Assembly (NCBI GenBank): GCA_003427395.1
Contig: BFEA01000093.1
Location: forward strand, 3,003,757-3,028,652
Length of the DNA: 24,896 nucleotides
Origin: Chara braunii
Taxonomy: Eukaryota > Streptophyta > Charophyceae > Charales > Characeae
Reading direction: 5' to 3'
Numbering within the stretch: position 1 is the first letter of the stretch; each line of letters starts with the position of its first letter. Shown here piece after piece: positions 7,555 to 16,053 of the stretch. The notes beneath the pieces were generated by a model, which saw only the letters and a program-made list of their open reading frames with translations, did no database searches and was not told the DNA's origin. The position numbers and the translations under genes were made by a program.

Positions 7555-8640
7555 TGTCACCGAAACAACCCGTTTTTCTTTCCCATCCAGATCATTGTGC
7601 AAGGAATATGAGCGAGAGCGATAGACAGAATTCCAAATTCCAAAATCACGCTGTAGCCCAGATAGCCGTGTACCAAGCAGAAAGCACAATGCACTGAGTT
7701 ATCAGCCAAATAAGAGCAATACAATGAACTCAAATGTCAATGTCGATACTCTCTCGCCACACCAACATAGTATCCACTGCCGCTCTTCTTGATTGGCACT
7801 CAACGCGCAGCCTATCTACTCGGCACCTTCACTAGCCTACACGACGTTCATGCAACAGGAATCACTTCGATGCCGAAGACCAAAGTACAAGCCGACGACG
7901 CTCATGTAGATTGCCACCAGTACCAGGTACATGCCTCTCTCTCCTCTCACATCACCCCTTCACTTCCCTCAGTGTGCATCCCCGACACCCATGGACCACC
8001 ATCACCATCACCAGCCTCCGCTGAGCAAGCCCGGCTATGGCTACTCAGCGCCTGCTGCAGCAGCAGCGCCCAACCCCACTGCGTCCGTGTGCGCCTCTTC
8101 CAGCCCTTGGCCTATCAGCGGCCTCCAGCGCTCCAGCCAGCAGCGCTGCCGCTAGCAAGCACACGGCCAGAATATCCCTGGCTGCTGTGCCCACTTTCCT
8201 TTATGGAAAGTGAGCTCTGCTTTGTCGAGCTCTGGGCCTGGCTGGACGAGTTTCCAGTCGCTTCCAGTCGGGTCCAAGTGTCTACGCCCAGGCCCCCAGT
8301 TGCTGTTACGGGCCTGGGCCCGTTACAGTTGGGCACGCCCAGGTAGCCCACGAGGCTACGAGTGTTCGCCATGATCTCATTGGCTGCTGGCCAGTGTGTG
8401 ACGAAGATGCTGCATTCTCATTGGCACGCGGCCGTTCTGTGATGTGTCAGCCTCTGGTGGCTCACGCCCAGGGCCTCAACTGTACGTGCCCTGGGCTCAA
8501 CTGCCTCTCGAGCTGCTGCTTCCGGATTGAGCCAGGAAAAGGCTCACGTAACCCTGTAACCAACTGGCATGCTGCAACTGTCTGATACTCCACATGCAGA
8601 ATTGAAAAAAAAATATTTGAAAAATAGGCCTCTCGTAAAT
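7552..8640. other. GC-richer stretch without a supported gene
   Basis: The plus-strand frame 7789-8346 and an overlapping frame with a His run and Ala run (7998-8070) look like translated low-complexity sequence, and no domain was recognised. On the minus strand near 7930-7850 a short hydrophobic segment (VLVAIYMSVVGLYFG) could be one membrane helix of an exon, but nothing around it supports a gene. Two CTCATTGGC motifs (8376-8424), i.e. CCAAT in reverse, and an ACGGGCC/GGCCCGT inverted repeat near 8310-8325 could belong to a promoter. Confidence 0.35.
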
Positions 8641-8646
8641 ATGCTG

Positions 8647-8669
8647 GCCCGCCTTCACTTAGGGCGGGC
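8647..8669. repeat. GC-rich hairpin, copy 1
   Basis: A 7-bp perfect stem GCCCGCC/GGCGGGC encloses a TTCACTTAG loop. The same 23-bp sequence recurs at 8811-8833, and AGTCTGTA or GTCTGTAC lies nearby in both. Confidence 0.9.
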
Positions 8670-8810
8670 ACAAGTCTGTATGGGGCCTCAGCCAAGATGT
8701 GGGTGAGTCTTTCAAGGGCCACTGCAAAAATTCAGGCCCGCATATACATTCCAACAGCCCTTTAGCGCGGTCACACTGGTCTGTACCCAGGCCTTGGCGC
8801 ATATTTGCAG

Positions 8811-8833
8811 GCCCGCCTTCACTTAGGGCGGGC
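8811..8833. repeat. GC-rich hairpin, copy 2
   Basis: Identical to the 23-bp hairpin at 8647-8669, with stem and loop both conserved. Flanks diverge apart from short shared words, so the hairpin itself looks like the repeated unit. Confidence 0.9.
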
Positions 8834-9116
8834 AAGGCCTTTCCCAGCACTGTCGAGGGCTCAGATCCCCGCAATTGTTTGTAATGGGCACATTTTCATT
8901 TTGTTGGCAATGCTGGGTACTTGTGAAACAGCAGAAGGTCAAGAAGCGAATTAGAGGTTGGTTTTTGTGTGCATGCGTGTCTGCGTGTGTGTGTGCAACC
9001 ATGATTTTTTGGGACGAGTACTCTCATTGCATTCTTTTTTCTTTTGGTGGACATAGCGTGCGGATGGCTGCAGACATGCATCAGGTTGCGCTTGTACAAT
9101 GGCGGTTCAGGTGCCA

Positions 9117-9297
9117 TCGTGCTTGCATTCATATTGTGTATGATGGTCGTTTGTTATGCCCGGGCTTTGGAAAGCTCATGGGAGGGCTGCAGGCCGTATG
9201 CTTGCATGATGTTTTCGTCTGCAGTTATGGGTTTGCTGTTTGTGTTTGTGATTGTGGCTCTGTGTTTGATTGTGAAAAACATGTGTCACACCAATCC

Positions 9298-9300
<3 letters not shown>
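9117..9300 (+). repeat. Dispersed repeat family R1, copy C
   Basis: Closely matches copies A and B (CGGGCTTTGGAAAGCTCATG, GGGCTGCAGGCCGTATGCTT, GATGTTTTCGTCTGCAG) and like copy B runs into a (TG)n tract. The open frame through it is not conserved between copies as protein in any recognisable way. Confidence 0.85.

Positions 9301-9339
<39 letters not shown>
9299..9339. repeat. (GT)20 microsatellite
   Basis: An uninterrupted GT tract of about 41 bp that directly follows R1 copy C. Confidence 0.97.
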
Positions 9340-9343
<4 letters not shown>

Positions 9344-9609
9344 CGTGCATGCTTGCGTCTTCCTTGGCCGGCGTTCTGGCCTCCGTTGGAATCGAATATT
9401 GGGACTTCGATAGTCAGGGTGCTTTTAATCTCTTGTTTTCCCTTTTCTTTGAAAAAACTCGGCACCCTCCTTCCTGGCCCCCGTGTTTTTCCCATACTAC
9501 CGCTCTCATGTTTAATGCACTGCCCCCGCACACAGACAATATTGATAGGATTGGGCGGGATAAACCGACAGCAATGATGATGCTTGATATATTGTTCGGA
9601 TCTCCTATT

Positions 9610-9610
<1 letters not shown>

Positions 9611-9700
<90 letters not shown>

Positions 9701-9701
9701 N

Positions 9702-9765
<64 letters not shown>
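9611..9765. repeat. Compound (CA)n(GA)n microsatellite
   Basis: A (CA)29 tract (9611-9668) passes directly into a GA tract of about 97 bp (9669-9765) with one ambiguous base (N at 9701). The homopurine/homopyrimidine GA part could form triplex DNA. The long ORFs across this tract on both strands are repeat artefacts. Confidence 0.97.
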
Positions 9766-9769
<4 letters not shown>

Positions 9770-10120
9770 GCTGCGGTTTGGAAGTTTGTGTCTGTGTGCT
9801 GCGTACGCCATCGGTGCACGTGTGTGTGCTTTTTACGTTTCCACCACAACAGCCCCTATTCCACCCAGATGAGTAGATTCGAGTTGAGCCAGCCCAACAA
9901 TAAAGAATTCACCTCTTTAGCAAGCAACATGAATCATAATAGAACCATTTTGAACCGTGTTTAGTTGGGGTTTCCTTGGGGCAACAGCTCCTCCTTTACT
10001 ATGCCTCGCACATATAAGGCTGCCCATGTTGATGGTGGTTAAGCGCCAGCTGCCCACATCCCCATGTGCCTTAACGGCCCACTTGCATGATATAACAGGA
10101 GGCAGGGTAAAAGGGAAGGT
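9766..10120. other. Unclassified stretch
   Basis: No gene, RNA or mobile-element signature was recognised. An ACATATAAGG motif at 10009-10018 resembles a TATA box, but no coding start follows convincingly. Confidence 0.4.
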
Positions 10121-10123
10121 ATG

Positions 10124-10250
10124 CTCCTGTGCATTTCTCTTCAGATCTTCATAGTCCTGTTCATTTCACTTCAGATCTTCAGCTTTTGCTTAGTGTTTGT
10201 GTTTGTCCTTCGTCTTCATACTCCTGTTCATTTCACTTCTGATCTTCATA
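10124..10250 (+). repeat. Short direct repeat, about 27 bp, three copies
   Basis: CTCCTGTGCATTTCTCTTCAG, TCCTGTTCATTTCACTTCAG and TCCTGTTCATTTCACTTCTG (each followed by ATCTTCA) occur at about 10124, 10155 and 10222. The third is separated by a T-rich spacer. Confidence 0.85.
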
Positions 10251-10299
10251 TCGTCTGTTCTCTTATCGATGCTCATTCATATGTATTTGCTAGTATAGC

Positions 10300-10430
10300 A
10301 CAAAAGGGGAGGGTGGAGGGAAAGGGATAGAAGGTGGAGTTCTATAGGAGCGTGGGGTAGGGGGAGGTGGAGTGCAAAGGGCAGGAGAGAAATATGTGAA
10401 AGGGCATGACATGCAAAGGACAGGGGAGAG
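10300..10430 (+). other. Purine-rich tract with G-quadruplex motif
   Basis: GGGGAGGGTGGAGGGAAAGGG (about 10306-10326) satisfies the four-run G-quadruplex pattern, and the following 100 bp stays strongly purine-biased on the plus strand. Function is unknown. Confidence 0.65.
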
Positions 10431-10526
10431 GTATATGATGACTCACTGCTGGAACAGACTACTCTGGAATGGCACATGAGGTCAGTTAGTGTTTTGGGTT
10501 GCATAAGATTTCGAGTTGAGGAGCAG

Positions 10527-11608
10527 CTATTGCCTACGGTGAGTGGCCACCCCTGGTCCCCTACAGACCGGACAGGACTGATTTAGGTGTGGACTGTAGA
10601 AGCACCGCATCCAAATTTCGCAGTCACAGTTGCTGCATCGAATGGCGCGGCCCAGACAGATGTCACAGGCTATGTGGATCCTACATGCTGGGAACATGGC
10701 GACACGTCGACCGCAATTATAGAGGTATTGTCGTTCTAGCCCGTCTACAAATAGGACATGACGTGTGTCAGGGTGAGGGTGATGTACATGAGGACAGTAC
10801 TGACTGTCGTCGTACGTATGAAAGCAAAAACTGGCATGGACTATCCTCACGGCACAAGGCATGCAAACCACATGCTAGTTGAATCTCCGCCGAGTCATCA
10901 ACAAAGCGGCATGGAGCATCTTTCTTGGGTTTCGACAGGGAGGATCGGTCCAAAGCAAGGGTGTTCAGCTGCTGCAGGATTTGGTCCGCAACAGCTCGCC
11001 CTGGTGGTGATAAACTATCAGCACATCGCTCTGCACTGTCCAGGTGGTTCATATAGAAGTCTATTTTCCTCCTCGGGCTGCTGTGTCTGTCGTTCGTCTG
11101 GCAAGGAAGAGGAAGATCCGTCTGCCGTTGCGGTAGGTGTATGACCATTACTGCATGTGGGACATACTAGGAGAGAATGTGGCGGGTGATGACAGCGGGG
11201 ATAGTCCACGCAGAAAGACATATACTTTGTATGAGAGCTTTCTGGAAGCATTTACGACACATGGCATGTTGCTGACATGTCATCAGTGTGGAAGGCTGAC
11301 GTGCACAGTTATTTAAGCACGGCAGATCAAAGCCACAATGGCATGCTGGGCAAGTAATCAGGGGGTGGGGGGGGATGAGGGGGATGATCACAAGACAAGG
11401 GATCAGTGTTTTCGCGGCAGAGGTTAGCAGCGACCATCCCTTCATAGTGTTTGTAGCAGAGGTTATGCCGTGTACATGCCAACCAAACTGTACCTTTGCG
11501 ACGACACAATGGGAAGGCACAGCCACCATCCTGTGGAGAGGTCCCTTCACTGTTTGTGGTAGAACCAGCCGGATTACTCTCCGGGGGGTGCAGTGGTTGC
11601 AAATGCAC
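10527..11608 (-). pseudogene. Array of four RING-like zinc-binding units, frame-broken
   Basis: On the minus strand, four consecutive units share the spacing C-x9-C-x2-H-x2-C-x2-C (or close variants), followed by C-P-x-C. Unit 1 (from about 11521): CRRKGTVWLACTRHNLC and CPAC. Unit 2 (from about 11318): CARQPSTLMTCQQHAMCRKC and CPTC. Unit 3 (from about 10911): ACGLHALC and, after an in-frame TGA at 10768-10770, CPIC. Unit 4 (from about 10715): CGRRVAMFPACRIHIACDIC and CPVC at about 10572-10563. The spacing is that of RING-type cross-brace fingers, which usually recruit E2 enzymes for ubiquitin transfer; here that is only inference. The units lie in different frames: the first shift falls in a C-rich run near 11365, one lies inside unit 2, and one between units 3 and 4. 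Either this is a decaying gene, or sequencing errors or small introns break it. No start codon or promoter could be fixed. Confidence 0.6.
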
Positions 11609-11648
11609 ATCGCCATACTGTTCCTGATTGACGAGCCAGACTGAGACA

Positions 11649-11650
<2 letters not shown>

Positions 11651-11682
<32 letters not shown>
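11651..11682. repeat. (TG)16 microsatellite
   Basis: A pure TG tract just beyond unit 1 of the RING-like array. A shorter TG run of 15 bp lies at 11778-11792. Confidence 0.95.
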
Positions 11683-11684
<2 letters not shown>

Positions 11685-11816
11685 TGCGCGCGTTGTCATG
11701 TTCATGATACACGCTCCAACAAAAAAAGCACGCCTGTGCCCAACTGTTTCATCAGACTATCTTCGACACATCAGGCATGTGTGTGTGTGTGTGCTGTCCA
11801 ATCCGCTATACCCAAC

Positions 11817-12580
11817 TTAACAAAGAAAGCATGACTGTGGCAGAATCATTTGTGGCATATGTGTGTGCGTATGCTGCATACGTGCACAAACGCGTGCACA
11901 CGGGTATGTGAAACATGCATGTGCCGCCCTCGCAATATCAGTTGCCGTCCCCATCGTCGTCCTCCTATGCAGTGTGCAAAACGCTTCCAAAGCCATCCAG
12001 TACCATGTTCCTTCCCCCACCCCCCACCCCCACCCCCTCTGTGTTTGGACGTTGCTACTGCAGCCCGCAGTATCCTCTTGTCCAGTGCGGCCTTTTCCCT
12101 CCGTTGACATCGAGGACGAGCTTGCCCACCTGGCTCCCTCTCCCCTCTGATGTGTGGACAAATGTTGCATACCGTAATGGTGCAGACCAGAACAAGAACC
12201 GACCTCTCCCTCTCTCACAATGTCATAGTACAGGATAGCGCAGCGGAAGGCTAGAATACCAATGATCAGACCAATCAATGTCGCAATGCAGACCAAACAT
12301 ACATCAACATCATCACAAGGTGTGAAGGGGCCTGGCGCTCACGCAGGAAGAATGCGTCAGTCCCAAACCATCATACACAGATGAGGAGGAGGGGAATCAG
12401 ACGAAGAAGAGGGGGAAGATGGGAATGGCGTCATCACCAAGTCTTCAATATAAGCCCCTCTCACTTTGACCGTCTGACATATCTCAAAGCGAAGTACCGT
12501 CAAAATACATCCCGCAACACAAATAACAAGAGTCTCAGAGCAGATGGAGGTGCGTAAGGGGATGCAGGAAGCCGCTAGCG
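11817..12580 (-). other. Candidate exon pieces with membrane-type helices
   Basis: Two hydrophobic segments occur on the minus strand upstream of the RING-like array. One, ETLVICVAGCILTVLRFEIC at about 12540-12480, runs into the assembly gap and ends in a Ser/Pro-rich tail with a stop at 12357. The other, VCIATLIGLIIGILAFRCAI at about 12295-12230, is followed by charged residues YYDIVREGE. They resemble each other loosely (short loop, helix, then Arg). The remainder of the frame below 12200 is low complexity. They could be exons of the same gene as the RING-like array (membrane RING proteins are common), but no splice sites were established. Confidence 0.3.
12013..12038 (-). other. C-rich tract (G-quadruplex motif on the minus strand)
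   Basis: Four C-runs of four or more separated by single A (and one TT-flanked start) give a G-quadruplex-type pattern on the minus strand and an i-motif pattern on the plus strand. Confidence 0.7.
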
Positions 12581-12581
12581 C

Positions 12582-12913
12582 NNNNNNNNNNNNNNNNNNN
12601 NNNNNNNNNNNNNNNNNNNNNNNNNNNNNNNNNNNNNNNNNNNNNNNNNNNNNNNNNNNNNNNNNNNNNNNNNNNNNNNNNNNNNNNNNNNNNNNNNNNN
12701 NNNNNNNNNNNNNNNNNNNNNNNNNNNNNNNNNNNNNNNNNNNNNNNNNNNNNNNNNNNNNNNNNNNNNNNNNNNNNNNNNNNNNNNNNNNNNNNNNNNN
12801 NNNNNNNNNNNNNNNNNNNNNNNNNNNNNNNNNNNNNNNNNNNNNNNNNNNNNNNNNNNNNNNNNNNNNNNNNNNNNNNNNNNNNNNNNNNNNNNNNNNN
12901 NNNNNNNNNNNNN
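12582..12913. other. Assembly gap (332 N)
   Basis: A run of unknown bases. Any reading frame said to cross it is unsupported. Both the minus-strand hydrophobic frame to its left and the plus-strand exon to its right run into it. Confidence 0.99.
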
Positions 12914-13783
12914 ACTGTGATAACCTATAAACAGCAGTTGGAGGAGATGTTCGCAGCGCTGTGTCAAGTGAATGGAGATTTGCCACACGATGTTCTGCTG
13001 GAGGGAGAGGAAACCTACGATGGTTGGGATGATGAGCTTTATGAGCTGATCTCTTTGCCACAGCGGGATGAGATTGACAGAGCGCGGGCGATCGCCGCTT
13101 TCTACGACTGCGTGGAGATGCTGCAGCAGGTCAAAGACATGTTTGCTGGCCTTCTAGCGAAGAGACATGCGGGAGGTTTGCCAGGTAGTCAGACACGGAC
13201 AGCATCGACAGCATCAATATCATTGATAACATCATCAATATCACCGATATTAGCAGCACTGCCATCGACCGCAGGTACATCATTGGTGGTTGATACGGCT
13301 TCATTGCCAATTGCATCTATCGCAGTGACTGCATCATTAACAGCATCTACAACAACATTATCATCAAAAGTAACAGCAGTATCAGCAATGGCTACACAGT
13401 TAGAGCCCACAATGGCTATGCTGTTAACTACAACATCTATGGAGGTGGCATCATCAAATGATCCTGGCTGTGTCTGGCAACGTGAGATGTTTGCGCAGGG
13501 TCATGCTCCACGGGGGTTGGAAGAGGGGCTGCCCCCTTACGTGGAGTTCGCGGATCTGAAGTTGGGCGGCCGCAAGATCCTTGAGGAGGGACAAGGGTTT
13601 GGCGGGTTTGGCAAAAATGATGATGAAGATTTCGGGAATGGCTTCTGGGCCAGCTGCTTCATCGTTGGAGATGCGGGCAGGAACGATGATGCTCTCCAAG
13701 ACAAGAACAACAACAAGTGTGATGCAGCATGTATCGATCTAATCAGTAGCAACAACCAAATTGCCGCCGATATTGGGGGACTA
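12914..13783 (+). CDS. Partial exon of an unrecognised protein
   Basis: The frame is open from the gap edge for about 290 codons to a donor-like GGACTA|GTGAGTGTG (GT at 13784). The first 90 residues look like real coding sequence: acidic and helical (QQLEEMFAALCQVNGDLPHD, then DEIDRARAIAAFYDCVEMLQ). A Ser/Thr/Ala-rich middle (about 13200-13450) derives from CAT/ATC-type simple sequence. The last 100 residues are again mixed, with PPYVEFADLKLGGRKILEEG and an Asn/Asp-rich stretch. I recognise no domain. A possible next exon begins after TTTGGATGTTTGCAG at about 14610 and would end within 15 codons. The 5' end is lost in the gap. The frame stays open past the donor to 14062, but that part is G-rich tandem repeat. 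Confidence 0.45.
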
Positions 13784-13860
13784 GTGAGTGTGAGTTGCTT
13801 GGCTTTCTTTCTGCCTCCCCTCGGGCCTGTTGTGGGGCATGATTGGGGTTGGGGGCGAGA

Positions 13861-13972
13861 GGGGCGGGGGATCGTATTGCTCTGCGAGCAGGAAGGCCAA
13901 GCGGGGAGGTGGGAAAGGGGCGGGGCATCGTGTTGCTCTGCGAGCAGGAAGGCCAAGCGGGGAGGTGGGAAG
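13861..13972 (+). repeat. 56-bp tandem duplication in G-rich sequence
   Basis: Two units (13861-13916 and 13917-13972) begin GGGGCGGGG and share TTGCTCTGCGAGCAGGAAGG and the following GCGGGGAGGTGGGAA, with only three or so differences. GCTCTGCGAGC inside each unit is itself a small hairpin. Upstream G runs make quadruplexes possible. Confidence 0.95.
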
Positions 13973-14062
13973 TGGGAGGGAGGCGTGAAGGGGTGGGATA
14001 GGGATGGGTTTCATGTCCTTTTCCTCGGGTGGATTGGCCGATTGCGTCGGCTGGGTAGCTGA

Positions 14063-15060
14063 TATAAAGCTTTGTCTCTCCGTGTGAGGTCTCGGCTTAA
14101 TTGCTGGAGGTGCGATTGATTGTCAAACAATTTGGGAGAGATGATGGCATCCACCATAATAATTGTTTGACCTTGTCTGTCTGGTGGCGGTTTTCGCTCA
14201 CGATTTTGCTGCCGGTGTCTGGTATCAACACATAATTCGCGATTCCCGGAAGTTGGAGGTGCTGCCACGTGGACACGAATAGTGAGTGGTTGTGTGGCAT
14301 GAATGTGCCACGTGGCGGCTCAGGTGGTTCACTGCTGTGTTTGGATGCGGGATCGCTACAACTGTATTTCAATTTTCCTATTCTGAATATCCCTTCCTCT
14401 CGTAGTGTTTTATGGTCTTCGTATGACATGGACGAGGGTTTCAGAATAGGTATAAGTTTTTAGGTTGCGATGGGCGGTTAATCCCCTCGGAAAGAGGGCA
14501 ATCAATGCTGCTCCTTGCGTTGAATGGTGCGTGCTCTCGTGTTGCCACTACAACTGGTTAGGATGAAGGTTGTGACACATGGCACGCTCGTGATAATTTG
14601 GATGTTTGCAGGGACGCTGGACCCGATTTCCGGCAGGTGTTGCTCCCCACCAGTAGATGGACCCTTCCTGAGCGTGCTAGCAGTGTTTGCTCTTACCAGC
14701 ACCTCTAGCATGCACTCGGGCTGTTTTTGGTAAAAAAAAAAAAAAAAACATTTGAGGGTCCGATCATCAGACTTCGTTACAACACCCTACCATCAGATGA
14801 TCCGACATCATGGGGATAAAAAAAAGCTAGAAATATATTTTTTTATTTTGTACGCTCAATTTCGTGAATTAAAAAAAAATTGGCAGTTTTAACATAAGGT
14901 CAGTTAAAGGGAAAACTTTTCACAACGATGGGCTAGCTATGGAGCTGTACTTAGTTATTCATAACGAGGCAGGGAAATGTTTAGTACAAATTTATAGCAA
15001 CATAGTGATCAGAGGTAGATTATTAACTAAGGTAGATTATTAAGTAATGTGTGCGAATGA
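14063..15060. other. Intergenic stretch, no gene supported
   Basis: The plus-strand frame 14524-14733 ends just before an A17 run (14732-14748) and has one hydrophobic segment, but no family was recognised. A GCCACGTGG-type motif (CACGTGG, G-box core) occurs at about 14261 and 14308. From 14750 the sequence becomes AT-rich, and from about 14930 it may already be the 5' part of the decayed LINE. Confidence 0.4.
14732..14748. repeat. A17 homopolymer
   Basis: A poly-A run directly after a TGG-TAA end of an open frame. It could be the 3' tail of a retroposed sequence, but no target duplication was found. Confidence 0.8.
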
Positions 15061-15310
15061 ATTATCTCCTCGTTGTTTAAGAAGAGCATAAGACTCAATT
15101 AAGGAATTGACGGCCAATTTCGATGTTGAATGTGTCATATAACATACGAATCAAGGTTTTGGATAGAAGACTGGGCAGGTATCTCACCGAGTCAGTGCTC
15201 TTAGATCACTCAGTTAGATCATACAGTCTTTGTTCGGGACCGCTCGATCGTTGACATTGAGTCTCTAGAAGTAATCCACAAAGCGAACACGGACATCTTC
15301 GTTTTCTTAC

Positions 15311-15790
15311 TTATCTTATGACATACTCACACAACGGTGGCATAGCATCAAAATTGCAAATTATGGCCATGGAATTCTGATTTGCATTCATTATCACCAA
15401 GCAGTCTGGAATATCGTTTGTAACAATTCCTTCAAAGCATTTTTTCATTTTTTTATAACGCGGCACCTTGCGAATATGTTGTGCTGTATCTAAAGCTTTG
15501 AGTGATAAGTTTTCAAAGTGTTGAAAATGCGCTTGTACATGAAAAATGTGCTTCCAATTGGTTAAAAAACCTCCAATCCATTTATGATTTATATAACTTT
15601 GACATGTTTCTTTTGCCATTTTCTGAATTATTTGATTGTTTTGTGGATTAGTATTTACACAAATTTTTGGAATGTCACCCCGCCTTGTCGCATAGCGGCA
15701 ACAAATCACAAAAGATGCAAGCCGGAATTTCTGGCAATTGCCAAAATTGAGCCTCGCGTGGTTACAGAGTGTGAAGTCCAAATCCTTCAA
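15311..15790 (-). pseudogene. rps2: Mitochondrial-type ribosomal protein S2 (rps2) fragment
   Basis: The minus-strand frame has 159 codons. It matches the core of mitochondrion-encoded ribosomal protein S2: NTNPQNNQIIQKMAKETCQS, YINHKWIGGFLTNWKHI, then PRYKKMKKCFEGIVTNDIPD and CLVIMNANQNSMAI. S2 is a small-subunit ribosomal protein. These motifs are the mitochondrial kind; plastid S2 differs (RWLGGTLTNF type). The conserved segment that should follow NSMAI (the I-P-x-V-x-L-V-D region) is missing and is replaced by about 16 unrelated residues before a stop in the insert end. The first 40 residues are not recognisably S2. A 10-base A run (15792-15801) upstream sits one base out of frame from a possible ATG. 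It is best read as a truncated nuclear copy of a mitochondrial gene. Expression is possible but unsupported. Confidence 0.75.
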
Positions 15791-16053
15791 CTTTTTTTTT
15801 TCTCAACAAAGCTCATTTCGAATTTTCTTTCACAAACTTGTGAACTGGAAAATAAAATTTGCTACCACCTCCAGCGGTGGTAGCAAAATTCTCTTCCCCG
15901 CGGTCTGCCAGGCTGCTTACTTTGATGCCCCGCTTGCTGCTTTTGCCACTTTCCTTGCCTCGTGCAGCTGGCTCAATCATCAATCAAATTTTAACTATTT
16001 TTCCATAAAAGACCTTAGTGTGAGTAGACCCTTAGTTTCGTTACATATCATAA
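15319..16053. mobile_element. 735-bp insertion in the LINE, flanked by 17-bp direct repeats
   Basis: LINE coding sequence breaks off at NTDIFVFLLIL and resumes at LLDLDKAY after this segment. The left border ends in TTTTCTTACTTATCTTA (15302-15318). The right border is followed by TTTTCTTATTTATCTTA (16054-16070). These 17-bp sequences differ at one base, as expected of an aged target-site duplication. The insert carries the rps2-like frame on the minus strand and TACTCACAC in inverted orientation near both ends (15324-15332, and GTGTGAGTA at 16019-16027). No poly-A tail is present at either border. Its mobiliser is unknown. Confidence 0.75.
15858..15887. repeat. Perfect 12-bp stem hairpin
   Basis: TTTGCTACCACC and GGTGGTAGCAAA pair perfectly around a TCCAGC loop, inside the rps2-bearing insertion. 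Such hairpins are common in organelle intergenic DNA, which would fit a mitochondrial source, but that is inference. Confidence 0.9.

Noticed and set aside
7444-7697. Short frames across the TG tract on both strands
   Set aside because: They are microsatellite translations (Cys-Val or His-Thr alternation).
7998-8070. His-run and Ala-run as the N-terminus of a transcription factor
   Set aside because: The frame ends at 8155 without a domain, and the runs come from CAC and GCAGCAGCA simple sequence.
8875-9876. 333-codon plus-strand open frame
   Set aside because: Much of it is translated GT, CA and GA microsatellite and R1 repeat. It also contains the ambiguous base, and there is no domain.
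12357-13061. Long minus-strand and plus-strand frames across the N run
   Set aside because: The unknown bases give an artificial open frame. Only the parts outside the gap can be judged.
14524-14748. Open frame ending before A17 as a retroposed gene
   Set aside because: No recognisable protein family, no target duplication, and only one hydrophobic segment.
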